Source: Caldifarciminota bacterium
Lineage (GTDB): Bacteria > SDB-A
NCBI GenBank assembly: GCA_016929715.1
Contig: JAFGIG010000115.1
Coordinates: 1-47,664, forward strand
Length of the DNA: 47,664 bases
Reading direction: 5' to 3'
Position 1 is the first letter of the stretch; every line of letters begins with the position of its first letter. Position numbers and translations under genes: made by a program. Shown in pieces: positions 16,889 through 25,014 of the stretch. The notes below the pieces were generated by a model that did no database searches, was not told the DNA's origin, and worked only from the letters and a program-made list of their open reading frames with translations.

Positions 16889-17594
16889 AAAATATATGGA
16901 AAAGGCAAAATCTTTGACTACTGTCCTCAAAGACATACCCCTGTCAGAAGTTCTCGTTTATATCGACAGGAGAACTCTTTTCAACGCCAGATGGAATCTT
17001 AAAGACGGTGTCCTGGCAAAAACATTCAATTTTGATCCTGAAGAAAAACTCAAAGAGATAGTGCGAATAGTTGAAGAGAAAAAAATTCCGCACCTGAGCC
17101 TTTCTTTCAGTGTTTTCAGGTTTATAAAAAAAAACAACCGAGTTGAAGTCGAAAAAGACGGCGGCGGAAAAACCTTTTCCGTTTTTTGTTTTCCTGAAAA
17201 AATTTCACCCGAAGACAGAGACGTCAGTTATTTTTTCAGGAAAAAAGAGAATGTTGAAAGAGGCGCTCTTTTTGCTGTGACTGCGGGAGGCGGTTTCAAT
17301 AAAGAGCTGAGAAGCCTTTTAGACAGAAAAAGATACGGGGATTATTTTTTACTAAACGGCTTTGCTTGCGAAATTACTGAAGCGGCGGCGAAATTCGTAA
17401 ACAAAAAAATCCAAATGTCAGCCGGTGTTCTAAAAAGCAGGCGATACGGCTTCGGCTATCCAGGATGCCCGGATATTTCTCAGCACAATAAAATACTCGG
17501 ACCCCTGAACGCGCACGCTTTGGGCATCAGATTGACCGAGAGTTTCCAGATAGTCCCGGAATTCAGCACATGCGGGTTTATAGTCTTCGACTGA
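16878..17594 (+). CDS. Stand-alone methionine synthase reactivation domain
   Basis: The 238-residue protein carries the SAM-binding signature of the MetH activation domain, RYGFGYPGCPD, followed by LTESFQIVPEFSTCGF, both near the C-terminus as in MetH. It should bind SAM and help reductively remethylate oxidised cobalamin in the preceding MetH. Translation starts at GTG 16878, 11 bases inside the metH end, or possibly at ATG 16896. The overlap means coupled, near-stoichiometric synthesis. No flavodoxin or ferredoxin partner is adjacent. It ends the operon; no strong terminator is seen in 17595-17660, where it converges with a minus-strand gene. Confidence 0.88.
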   Translation: MNYKKYMEKAKSLTTVLKDIPLSEVLVYIDRRTLFNARWNLKDGVLAKTFNFDPEEKLKEIVRIVEEKKIPHLSLSFSVFRFIKKNNRVEVEKDGGGKTFSVFCFPEKISPEDRDVSYFFRKKENVERGALFAVTAGGGFNKELRSLLDRKRYGDYFLLNGFACEITEAAAKFVNKKIQMSAGVLKSRRYGFGYPGCPDISQHNKILGPLNAHALGIRLTESFQIVPEFSTCGFIVFD

Positions 17595-17660
17595 TTAGAA
17601 ATATTACTGTCTGATCAAAAACTCTTTTTCAAAACGGCGCTTACCGAACGAGAAAAACTG

Positions 17661-18326
17661 TTACTCTATTGTCGAGAGAAATTCACGGGCTATTTTGCTG
17701 ACATCGGAAGAAGAACTTATCCCTACCCAGGAATCTGTCGGAGTGACTATATTGGCGACGACGATATCGGCTCCGTTGAATATGGCGCTTCGGGCTTCCT
17801 TGAGGTCTATCCCTCCTGCGGCTGAAATAAAAACATTGTATTTGCTTCGTATCTTGTTTATCTGCTTGTATTTTATGACTTTTCCTCTTGTGCTCTCTTC
17901 GTCCCTGCCTCTGTGAATGACCACTACATCGGGAGGAGTTCTGAGTTTTAGGAGGACTTTCAGGGGGTCTTCGACGCCGAGCATGTCTATCATGGAATAA
18001 ATTCTCAATTTAGAGCATGTATCCACGAAGAAGTTCAGAGTCTCTGTCGGGGCTCCTCCCAGGACAGTCACGGCGTTTGCCCCCGCGCCGAAGGCGAATC
18101 GGACTTCGGAAGCCCCACCGTCGAGAGTTTTAAGGTCGGCGACAATGATCCCTTTCCACAACTGCCTGATGTATCTTATGCCGTTTAGCCCTTCTCTTTT
18201 TATATATGGAGTCCCGGCTTCGATTAGTATTCTGTCGCTTTTCGGGATGCTAGGAAGTATTGCTGAAACCTGTGCGGCGTCGTAGTTGAAGGCAATTTGA
18301 AGGTATCTTTTTCTGCTGTCGAGCAT
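17661..18326 (-). CDS. HUMPS-family decarboxylase/aldolase (hexulose-6-phosphate synthase-like)
   Basis: The 221-residue TIM-barrel protein belongs to the orotidine-monophosphate decarboxylase superfamily. The DxKxxD motif typical of 3-keto-L-gulonate-6-phosphate decarboxylase and hexulose-6-phosphate synthase is in IVADLKTLDGG. The metal-site glutamate strand is RILIEAGTPYIK. The phosphate-binding end is SAAGGI and GADIVVANIV. Real orotidine decarboxylases have a different pattern with two Lys, so this is more likely HPS or KGPDC: formaldehyde fixation or release in pentose supply, or a sugar-acid pathway. It follows the slipin gene by 15 bases. No hexulose isomerase gene is next to it, so the substrate is open. 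Confidence 0.8.
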   Translation of the reverse strand: MLDSRKRYLQIAFNYDAAQVSAILPSIPKSDRILIEAGTPYIKREGLNGIRYIRQLWKGIIVADLKTLDGGASEVRFAFGAGANAVTVLGGAPTETLNFFVDTCSKLRIYSMIDMLGVEDPLKVLLKLRTPPDVVVIHRGRDEESTRGKVIKYKQINKIRSKYNVFISAAGGIDLKEARSAIFNGADIVVANIVTPTDSWVGISSSSDVSKIAREFLSTIE

Positions 18327-18341
18327 TTTTTAATAATCCCT

Positions 18342-19097
18342 TCAGGGAGAAATATTTTTGACTAAAGCGGCTATATCGGAAGGCAGGTAGAGGATTATCT
18401 TTTCGGAAGGATCTGCCGCGATGTCCCTTATAGTCTGGAGGGTTCTCAAGTGAAGAGCTGCGGGGTTTTTAGAAAGCGTCTCGGCTGCCTGTCTGAGATT
18501 TTCCGATGCCTTCAATTCTCCGTCTGAAGCTATAATGACCGCCCTTCTCTCTCTTTCTGCTTCGGCTTGCTTTGCCATAGCTCTTTTCATTTCGGCGGGC
18601 AGTTCTATCTCCTGTATTTTGATGGATTCAATATCCACGCCCCACTCGTCTGTTTCAGCGTCTACAATGCTCTGAATGCTTTCGGCGACCTGCACTCTTT
18701 CTGTCAAGACGAAATCAAGTTCATTGTTTCCGACAATGTCCCTGAGCGCCGCCTGAGTGAACTGCCTTACGGCGTAAACATAGTCGTCAATTTTGATTAT
18801 AGCATTCACTGGGTTTTCAACCTTAAAATACACGACAGTATTCGCGAGAATGGGTATGTTGTCTTTAGTAATGACTTCCTGTCTCGGAACGTCAACAGTT
18901 TTTATCCTGATATCGACCCGTCTCATGTTTTGAAAAATCGGGAAAACCCATCTCATTCCGGGTTCTTTTAAGTGACTGTATTTTCCCAGCGTGAAAACCA
19001 CGCCTCTTTCGTATTGGTAGACCACCCTTATTCCTCTGAGGATGTAGAAAAAGAAAAACACTACCCAAAAAGCCGCAAAAATCAAAAGACAGGGCAT
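18342..19097 (-). CDS. Slipin/stomatin-like SPFH membrane protein
   Basis: I place the start at ATG 19097, four bases after AAAGGAGG, not at the TTG of the ORF track (19112); this gives 251 residues. One N-terminal membrane segment (CLLIFAAFWVVFFFFYIL) is followed by a slipin SPFH domain. The signatures are YQYERGVVFTLGKY, EPGMRWVFPIF, DNIPILANTVVYFKV, and the long alpha-helical part with AMAKQAEAERERRAVIIASDGE. Slipins form membrane-bound oligomers that organise proteins or proteases; bacterial ones often pair with NfeD, but no NfeD gene is adjacent here. It is co-transcribed with the HUMPS-family gene. Confidence 0.9.
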   Translation of the reverse strand: MPCLLIFAAFWVVFFFFYILRGIRVVYQYERGVVFTLGKYSHLKEPGMRWVFPIFQNMRRVDIRIKTVDVPRQEVITKDNIPILANTVVYFKVENPVNAIIKIDDYVYAVRQFTQAALRDIVGNNELDFVLTERVQVAESIQSIVDAETDEWGVDIESIKIQEIELPAEMKRAMAKQAEAERERRAVIIASDGELKASENLRQAAETLSKNPAALHLRTLQTIRDIAADPSEKIILYLPSDIAALVKNISP

Positions 19098-19136
19098 GAG
19101 ACCTCCTTTCAAACTTTTTTAATCGAAGATATATAA

Positions 19137-19164
19137 ATTATAAAAGGGAAGTGTTAAAAAACAA
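19137..19164 (-). promoter_or_regulatory. Candidate promoter of the slipin unit
   Basis: On the minus strand TTGTTT (19164-19159), a 16-base spacer and TATAAT (19142-19137) lie 40 bases before the slipin start, in the 96-base gap after def. Confidence 0.45.
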
Positions 19165-19193
19165 TTAAAATCAGTTTGACTCTAAATGTTTTT

Positions 19194-19679
19194 TCAGAAA
19201 GCTTTTCTCGAGCTGAGCTGAGTTTCAAATTTCAACCTGTCTTCAAAACTGAGATGGTCGAGTATAACTTTGCCGTTTAAGTGTTCGGTTTCATGGCAGA
19301 AAGCCCTGGCGAGAAGATTCCTGCCTTCCATAACGAACTTATTTCCGTTTAAGTCGCAGGCCTGGATTTTTACGGATTTGGATCTTGGTATGTCTATATA
19401 GATGCCCGGAAGGCTCAAGCATCCTTCTTCCATGGATACCAGCTCTTCGGAAAAGGAAAGAATTTTTGGATTTGCGAAAATCAAAACTTCACTTTTCGGC
19501 ATCTGAACAATGAATAAATTTTTCAAAAAGCCAATCTGGTTTGCGGCGAGACCCACGCCGTCAAGTTCTTTCATTACCGGAATCATTTTCTCAACGAGAT
19601 CTTCTAAATCGGAATCGAAAACCTCTATGTCAGGCGCTTTTGTTTTCAAAATTGGATCGGGGTAATGGAGGACCTTCAT
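19194..19679 (-). CDS. def: Peptide deformylase
   Basis: The 161-residue enzyme removes the formyl group from nascent proteins. All three motifs are visible: GVGLAANQIG (motif 1), EEGCLSLPG with the metal-binding Cys (motif 2), and CHETEHLNG, the HExxH zinc or iron site with catalytic Glu (motif 3). Its length is normal for type I. The ATG overlaps the aspS stop by four bases (ATGA), so translation is coupled. It is the last gene of the hsp20-lon-EIIA-aspS run. Confidence 0.96.
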   Translation of the reverse strand: MKVLHYPDPILKTKAPDIEVFDSDLEDLVEKMIPVMKELDGVGLAANQIGFLKNLFIVQMPKSEVLIFANPKILSFSEELVSMEEGCLSLPGIYIDIPRSKSVKIQACDLNGNKFVMEGRNLLARAFCHETEHLNGKVILDHLSFEDRLKFETQLSSRKAF

Positions 19680-21451
19680 TCTTCGTCGCCTTCGGTTTTA
19701 AGGTGAAGCTCCTTCAGAAGTTCATTTTCTATCTGCCTCGGACAATCTTCCATGATTCCAGTGGCTTGAAGAGATTTGGGGAAAGCTATGACATCTGAAA
19801 TGCTTTTTGAATCTGTCATCATCATGACGAGTCTGTCTATACCCGGAGCTATTCCGCCGTGAGGAGGAGGAGCGTATTCAAAGGCTTTTATTAGAAAACC
19901 GAATCGTTTCTCTATCTGTTCTTTTGTGAGGCCTATGATTGAAAGGCATTTTTCCTGCAGGCGAGGAATGTGGTTTCTGATGCTCCCGGACGCGAGTTCA
20001 ACTCCGTTCAGGACAAGGTCGTATTGTAGTCCTCTGACTTTTCCCGGGTCCACATCGAGATATTCAAGGTCTTGTGGGTTAGGCATAGTGAAAATATGAT
20101 GACAGGGCTCCCAATTGCCGTTCTCGCTTTTTTCAAAAAGCGGAAAATCTGTCACCCACAGGAAACTAAAACCGGATTTGACTATTCCTGATGCTTTAGC
20201 TGTTTCGAGACGGACAGCGCCCATGGCTTTTAACGATGAGGCTCTCTCCCCTGCTGCCGCGAAAAAGCATCCAATTTTTTTTTCCGGGTTAAGGGAAGAT
20301 TTTAATTCGGGGGTCAAGAATTTTGAAAGAGGACCGGTTACTGAGTTTTCTTCGAATTTAGCCCACATAAGACCTTTAGCCGAGTTGTCTTTCGCTGTTT
20401 TTTCGAGTTCTTCCAGTTGCTTTCTCGAGGGAAGAAAATTGTCAGCGAAAAAGGATATGACACAAGGAGCTGAATCGAGAATTTTCATGCCTGTATTTCT
20501 TGTCTCTGGGGTTACATCAGAAAGTTCCATGCCGAAGCGGATGTCCGGTTTGTCTGAGCCGTATCTGGATAAGGCTTCTTCGTATTTAATCCTCGGAAAA
20601 GGGATCTGCATGTCCTGATCGAGAACAGATTTGAAAACATGATAAATCATTTTCTCAGCTGTCAAAAGAACATCGTCCTGGTTGACGAAACTCATTTCGA
20701 TATCTATCTGTGTGTGTTCGGGCTGTCTGTCGGAACGAAGATCTTCGTCGCGGAAACACCGCGCGAACTGAAAATATCTGTCAAGTCCCGATACCATCAG
20801 TAATTGTTTGTATAGCTGGGGAGACTGGGCAAGAGCGTAGAACTTGCCCGAATGAATTCTGCTCGGGACAAGATAATCTCTGGCTCCTTCAGGAGTCGGC
20901 GCGGTCATATAGGGAGTTTCAACTTCTATGAACCCGTTTGAGCTCAGAAATTCTCTTATCGCCTGAACCGTCATGTGTCGGACCAGGAGATTTTTATACA
21001 TCTTATGCCTGCGCAGGTCTATGTATCTGTGCTTTAGCCTGAGTTCAAAAGAAGCCCGGACATCTTCCTCCGGCAGAAAAGGAAGAGGGATTGTGCCTGA
21101 AATGAGGGCACAGCTGTCTGCCTCAACTTCTATTGATCCTGTTGATATCTCCCTGTTTACCATATTTTCAGGCCTTTTTCTGACTTCTCCTTCCACTGAA
21201 ATCAAAGATTCGAGTCCGATAGATGAATGCTTTACCTTGTCAGGATGAAGAACAACCTGAACGGTTCCGGATCTGTCTCTTAAATCCGCGAAAGTGATGC
21301 CGCCGTGTTCTCTCAAACTGTTGACCCAACCGCAGAGCCTGACTCTGCTGCCAGCCATTGAAAGAACAATGTCGCCGCAAAGAAAATCCCTGTAAGAGGT
21401 TGAAAAACAGGAAAGGTCAGACTGATTTTTCAAATTCAGTCTCCTCTTCAT
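19676..21451 (-). CDS. aspS: Aspartyl-tRNA synthetase
   Basis: The 591-residue class II enzyme charges tRNA-Asp (possibly also tRNA-Asn). It has an N-terminal OB-fold anticodon domain (RLCGWVNSLREHGGITFADL), motif 2 in FRDEDLRSDRQPEHTQID, the flipping-loop QSPQLYKQLLM, a bacterial GAD insertion domain, and motif 3 GIAPGIDRLVM. Compared with Escherichia coli the annotated start adds about 20 residues, overlapping the EIIA-like gene by 35 bases. A TTG six codons downstream (21433), with GAGGAG seven bases before it, is an alternative start. The long overlap suggests translational coupling with the upstream gene. Confidence 0.95.
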   Translation of the reverse strand: MKRRLNLKNQSDLSCFSTSYRDFLCGDIVLSMAGSRVRLCGWVNSLREHGGITFADLRDRSGTVQVVLHPDKVKHSSIGLESLISVEGEVRKRPENMVNREISTGSIEVEADSCALISGTIPLPFLPEEDVRASFELRLKHRYIDLRRHKMYKNLLVRHMTVQAIREFLSSNGFIEVETPYMTAPTPEGARDYLVPSRIHSGKFYALAQSPQLYKQLLMVSGLDRYFQFARCFRDEDLRSDRQPEHTQIDIEMSFVNQDDVLLTAEKMIYHVFKSVLDQDMQIPFPRIKYEEALSRYGSDKPDIRFGMELSDVTPETRNTGMKILDSAPCVISFFADNFLPSRKQLEELEKTAKDNSAKGLMWAKFEENSVTGPLSKFLTPELKSSLNPEKKIGCFFAAAGERASSLKAMGAVRLETAKASGIVKSGFSFLWVTDFPLFEKSENGNWEPCHHIFTMPNPQDLEYLDVDPGKVRGLQYDLVLNGVELASGSIRNHIPRLQEKCLSIIGLTKEQIEKRFGFLIKAFEYAPPPHGGIAPGIDRLVMMMTDSKSISDVIAFPKSLQATGIMEDCPRQIENELLKELHLKTEGDEE

Positions 21452-21881
21452 TAATCAGTTCAATAATCTTCGACGGCTCCCGAGACAGAAGCAGGTCGTC
21501 ACGAAGAGAGTTTTCATTGAAAAGCCGCAGGACAGAGACGAGATATTCGTGGTATTCGGTTTCTCTCTCTTTTGGAGCTGTTAAAAGACCGGCGATTTTA
21601 ATGTCTTCGCCGTCGAACGGTTCAATATCAAGACCCGCATGAAAAATTCCGAGAGAAAAAAAAGTATTTTCTATCGGTGCAGGCCAAGCCCTGAATATCA
21701 CTACCCCTTTGCCTAGTTTTGACGATAAAAGCTCTTCTCGTTTAATAAGGAAATCCTTCAATGATATTTTAGAGTCGGGTTCCGTGTCTAATACGCCTAT
21801 GAGAGCTTCAAGGACATTGTCGAAATTAAGCCTTTCTTCGCTTATTATTACGCTTTCCGGCTTTAGAAGATCGCTTATCAA
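21417..21881 (-). CDS. PTS EIIA type-2-like protein lacking the phospho-histidine
   Basis: The 154-residue protein has the PTS EIIA type 2 (PtsN-like) layout: MISDLLKPESVIIS at the start, then KREELLSSKLGKGVVIF, SLGIF, and the C-terminal LFNENSLRDDLL. In the family the phosphorylated His sits in a GxAxPHxR motif; here the aligned stretch is GVVIFRAWPAPIEN, with Arg in place of His. If this alignment holds it cannot be phosphorylated normally and may be a purely regulatory binder. No EI or HPr gene is nearby. It starts at TTG within the last codons of lon (56-base overlap), with AAGGAAG upstream, and overlaps aspS at its end. Confidence 0.75.
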   Translation of the reverse strand: MISDLLKPESVIISEERLNFDNVLEALIGVLDTEPDSKISLKDFLIKREELLSSKLGKGVVIFRAWPAPIENTFFSLGIFHAGLDIEPFDGEDIKIAGLLTAPKERETEYHEYLVSVLRLFNENSLRDDLLLSREPSKIIELINEEETEFEKSV

Positions 21882-24201
21882 TTTTTTCTTCCTTTCTGTA
21901 TGTGATGTTTTTCAGAACTTTTTCGATGCTGTCGACGAATATCGGCTTGATTCCTTTTTTCTTTTCCGGCGGTATTTGTGAAAAATCCGCGGCATTGTCC
22001 TTCGGCAGAATCACGGTGTTTATTCCAGATCTTTTTGCCGCGAGGACTTTATTTTCGATGCCTCCTACCGGCAAAACTCTTCCGGATAGAGTTATTTCTC
22101 CGGTCATTGCTACGTCGTTTTTCAGTTTAATTCCGTTTATCCTGCTGTAAAGCGCTGAGACAATTGCCACTCCGGCGGACGGTCCGTCTTTCGGAATGGC
22201 TCCGGCGGGGACATGTATGTGGAAGTCTTTGTCCTTAAAAAAATCATCGGGTCCGCTTTTATTCTCCATAATGGACTTCAGATACGTCAGCGCCGCCATG
22301 GCGGATTCTTTCATGACGTCTCCGAGCTGACCAGTCAGAATCAGGTTCCCTTTTCCGGGCATAAAGATTGACTCTATAAAAAGTATCTCGCCTCCGTTCG
22401 GCGTCCAGGCAAGTCCCGTCGAAATCCCTGTCTGCGGAGAGTCAAGTTTTTTTTCATGGACATGTCTCGGAGGGCCGAGAAGCTTTGTTATTGTTTTTCC
22501 CGTTACAGTGGATAATTTGCTTTTCTGAGAAGAGGTAGATGCGATTTTTTTTGCTATCTTTCTGCATACGCTTGCGATATTTCTCTCGAGGTTTCTCACG
22601 CCAGCTTCAAAAGTGTAGTTAGATATTAAAGTCTGAATGGCTTCATTTTCGAAAAAGATATTTTTGTCTTCAAGTCCGTTTTCCCTTATCTGACGAGGTA
22701 AAAGGTGCTGTTTTGCTATTTCGATTTTTTCTTCGTTGGTGTAACCCGGCAGTTCTATAATCTCCATCCTGTCGAGAAGAGCCGGAGGAATAGTCGCTGT
22801 AGTGTTTGCGGTCATAATAAACAGAACTTTTGACAGGTCGAAAGAGAGGTCCAGATAATGATCCCTGAAGCTGAAGTTCTGTTCCGGATCGAGAACTTCA
22901 AGAAGAGCTGAAGCGGGGTCTCCCCTGAAGTCGACGCCCAATTTATCGATTTCATCGAGCATGAAAAGCGGGTTCGAAGATTCCGCCCTTCTTATTCCCT
23001 GAATTATTCTGCCGGGCATCGCTCCGACATATGTTCTTCTATGGCCCCTTATTTCAGCTTCGTCTCTTATACCGCCGAGGGAAAATCTGACGAACTTCCT
23101 GCCCAGGGTTTTCGCGATAGACTGGCCAAGAGAAGTTTTTCCCACGCCTGGAGGACCGAGGAAGCATATAATCGGGCTCTTGACGTCGCTTTTTAGTTTT
23201 CTGACGGCTATGAATTCGAGTATTCTTTCTTTGACATCCTTAAGGTCGTAATGATCGGCGTCGAGAATGTTTTTAGCATTCCTGATGTTAGCTTTGTCCT
23301 TTGTGGATATTCCCCATGGCAAATCGAGTATCCAGTCGATGTATGTTCTTGATACTGAATATTCTGCCGAGGCAGGAGGCATCTGATTGAGCCTTTCGAC
23401 TTCTTTTTGGCAGGCTTTTAGAGCCTCTTCTGAAAGATTTGTATTTTGTATTTTTTCACGCAGGTCGCTAATTTCCCTTATAGAATCGTCTTTTTCCCCG
23501 AGTTCTTTTTTTATCGCCTTCATCTGTTCTCTTAAAAAATACTCTTTTCTGCTGTCTTCAGCTTTTTCTTCGACGTCTTTCCTTATCTTGGAAGCGACTC
23601 TGGCAATTTCTAATTCGTCTATTACTTTTTCAAGAACAAATCTTATTCTTTCGCGGACATCGGGAGTTTCGAGTATTTTTTGTCTGTCTGAAATATCCAT
23701 ATTTATGTGCATGGAGACAAAATCGGCAAGGCTCCCGGGTTTGTCGATTTCCTTTATGACAATCTTCAGTTCCTGAGGTATTGCAGGAGTCTCCTCAATC
23801 AGGTCGATGAAAGTGTTCTGCAGTGACCTGTGGAGCGCTTCTGTTTCTACTCCGGTTTCATTAGAGTCTTCGATAGAAAAAACTTCCGCCTTAGTGAATT
23901 TTTCTTCTTCGACTATTTTATTAATGCGGACTCTCTTTCTTCCCTGAATTATTATCCTGTAATTGTCGTCGTAGTTCATGAGTTTTGTCACAAGAGAAAT
24001 CACGCCAGTGTCGAATATGTATTTTTCAGGGGAAGATCCTTCGGGTAAATCTTCTTTTTTGAGTGCTGCCACAAGCGTCTTATCCCTTGATTTGAGAATA
24101 TCGTTTATCATGTCGATATCTTTCTGCCTTGAAACGATTACCACGAGAGGCAGATTTGGATATATTATCTGCTTTTCGAGAACCAGAAGAGGTAAAATCA
24201 C
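21826..24201 (-). CDS. lon: ATP-dependent protease Lon
   Basis: The 791-residue protein contains the LonN substrate-binding domain (about 1-190), a coiled-coil region, an AAA+ domain with Walker A GPPGVGKTS, Walker B PLFMLDEIDK and sensor regions, and the Lon protease domain. The catalytic Ser (about 675) is in PKDGPSAG; the paired Lys is in GGIENKVLAAK. It degrades misfolded and regulatory proteins in the cytosol. The start is GTG at 24201, with the open frame continuing upstream into hsp20; the first conserved residues (LPLLVLEKQIIYP) follow directly, so this start is reasonable. The basic tail (KAGKRNNKRRKA) arises where the gene overlaps the EIIA-like gene. Confidence 0.96.
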   Translation of the reverse strand: MILPLLVLEKQIIYPNLPLVVIVSRQKDIDMINDILKSRDKTLVAALKKEDLPEGSSPEKYIFDTGVISLVTKLMNYDDNYRIIIQGRKRVRINKIVEEEKFTKAEVFSIEDSNETGVETEALHRSLQNTFIDLIEETPAIPQELKIVIKEIDKPGSLADFVSMHINMDISDRQKILETPDVRERIRFVLEKVIDELEIARVASKIRKDVEEKAEDSRKEYFLREQMKAIKKELGEKDDSIREISDLREKIQNTNLSEEALKACQKEVERLNQMPPASAEYSVSRTYIDWILDLPWGISTKDKANIRNAKNILDADHYDLKDVKERILEFIAVRKLKSDVKSPIICFLGPPGVGKTSLGQSIAKTLGRKFVRFSLGGIRDEAEIRGHRRTYVGAMPGRIIQGIRRAESSNPLFMLDEIDKLGVDFRGDPASALLEVLDPEQNFSFRDHYLDLSFDLSKVLFIMTANTTATIPPALLDRMEIIELPGYTNEEKIEIAKQHLLPRQIRENGLEDKNIFFENEAIQTLISNYTFEAGVRNLERNIASVCRKIAKKIASTSSQKSKLSTVTGKTITKLLGPPRHVHEKKLDSPQTGISTGLAWTPNGGEILFIESIFMPGKGNLILTGQLGDVMKESAMAALTYLKSIMENKSGPDDFFKDKDFHIHVPAGAIPKDGPSAGVAIVSALYSRINGIKLKNDVAMTGEITLSGRVLPVGGIENKVLAAKRSGINTVILPKDNAADFSQIPPEKKKGIKPIFVDSIEKVLKNITYRKEEKIDKRSSKAGKRNNKRRKA

Positions 24202-24229
24202 CGGCGGGACTGCAGGCAGAGGATTTTTT

Positions 24230-24568
24230 TCAGAGTAGCTGGATTGTCCTTGCAGAAAGAGCCTCCTTCACAACAGAAAGATGTATAGTGAGAATTCCGC
24301 CTGAAAGGTTGGTCTTAATGGAATCTGGGTCAATTTTCTGGGGTAGAGTTATGGTTCTGTTCAGGGGTCTATGGCATCTTTCCATCAAAATATATTTTCC
24401 TTCAAATGTAGCAGCGGGTGAAACTTTTGAAGTCAAAGTCAGTTTATCTCCGAATAATCTTATGACTATGTCTTCGCCCTTCAATCCGGGAACTTCGGCA
24501 GTTATAACTATTGTTGTCTTTTTTACGACAATATCCATTAAAGGGGATTCGTCGTGTAATCTATACAT
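24230..24568 (-). CDS. Small heat-shock protein (Hsp20 family)
   Basis: The 112-residue chaperone is an alpha-crystallin domain with almost no flanks: VKKTTIVITAEVPGLKGEDI at the first strands, the GDKLTLTSKV strand, RTITLPQKIDPDSIKTNLSGGILTI near the end. Typical Hsp20 proteins are 130-150 residues, so the N-terminal arm is short, and the C-terminal IxI motif is not obvious (IQLL may substitute). It starts at ATG after AAGGAG and directly precedes lon, giving a chaperone-protease unit. No CIRCE element is seen upstream. Confidence 0.9.
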   Translation of the reverse strand: MYRLHDESPLMDIVVKKTTIVITAEVPGLKGEDIVIRLFGDKLTLTSKVSPAATFEGKYILMERCHRPLNRTITLPQKIDPDSIKTNLSGGILTIHLSVVKEALSARTIQLL

Positions 24569-24682
24569 TCAGTCGCTTCTCCTTAAAACATATAACTTCA
24601 TATTTATCCTGATCTTTTTAAAAATTCTATCTCATAAGATAACCGAGGTAAAGACCGCAGATTATTTGTGTTTTATAAATGA

Positions 24683-24710
24683 AATATAACGGATTCTGAG
24701 TTTTTAACAA
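24683..24710 (-). promoter_or_regulatory. Candidate promoter of the hsp20-lon operon
   Basis: On the minus strand TTGTTA (24710-24705), a 16-base spacer and TATATT (24688-24683) precede hsp20 by about 115 bases. The remaining leader shows no clear heat-shock operator. Confidence 0.35.
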
Positions 24711-24711
24711 G

Positions 24712-25014
24712 TCATGGGTTAAAAACATCTTCGATTTTTATGTCTCTTAATTTCTGCAGTCCGCTAAAATCAAAACCGGAACAGCCCTGAAGCGTTGCCG
24801 CGTAATCCATTAAATCTTCGATTTTTAGAATCCCCCAGTGCCTGAAAACCGCAGGAGAAGCAAAGCCCCATTGATTTTTAGCCTCGGAGATTGTATGCCG
24901 GATAAAAGCAAGGGCGTTTTCGGGTTTCCTTTTGGCTATCAAGAAAAGAAAAAAAATCTCTCTTTTGTCGTTTTTAATCCTTTGCAATCCTGACCTCGCC
25001 CGTTCCTTTTTCAA
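24712..25014 (-). CDS. Small protein of unknown function downstream of purM
   Basis: Up to 100 residues. The track start (TTG 25014) lies 41 bases inside purM; a TTG nine codons later is another option. The body (NALAFIRHTISEAKNQWG, then ASPAVFRHWGILKIEDLMDY, then DIKIEDVF) looks like a real folded protein. It has a loose resemblance to the C-terminal part of Minf_1886-type proteins (a WGI segment followed by a short acidic helix), but I would not assign it. It probably shares the purM transcript through coupled translation. No membrane segment or signal peptide is seen. Confidence 0.5.
   Translation of the reverse strand: MKKERARSGLQRIKNDKREIFFLFLIAKRKPENALAFIRHTISEAKNQWGFASPAVFRHWGILKIEDLMDYAATLQGCSGFDFSGLQKLRDIKIEDVFNP

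Noticed and set aside
17661-18326. Orotidine 5'-phosphate decarboxylase (pyrF)
   Set aside because: The DxKxxD motif is followed by Gly-Gly, as in HPS/KGPDC enzymes. The Lys-rich active-site pattern of PyrF is missing.
20115-20618. 167-residue plus-strand ORF inside aspS
   Set aside because: It is the antisense shadow of conserved synthetase sequence.
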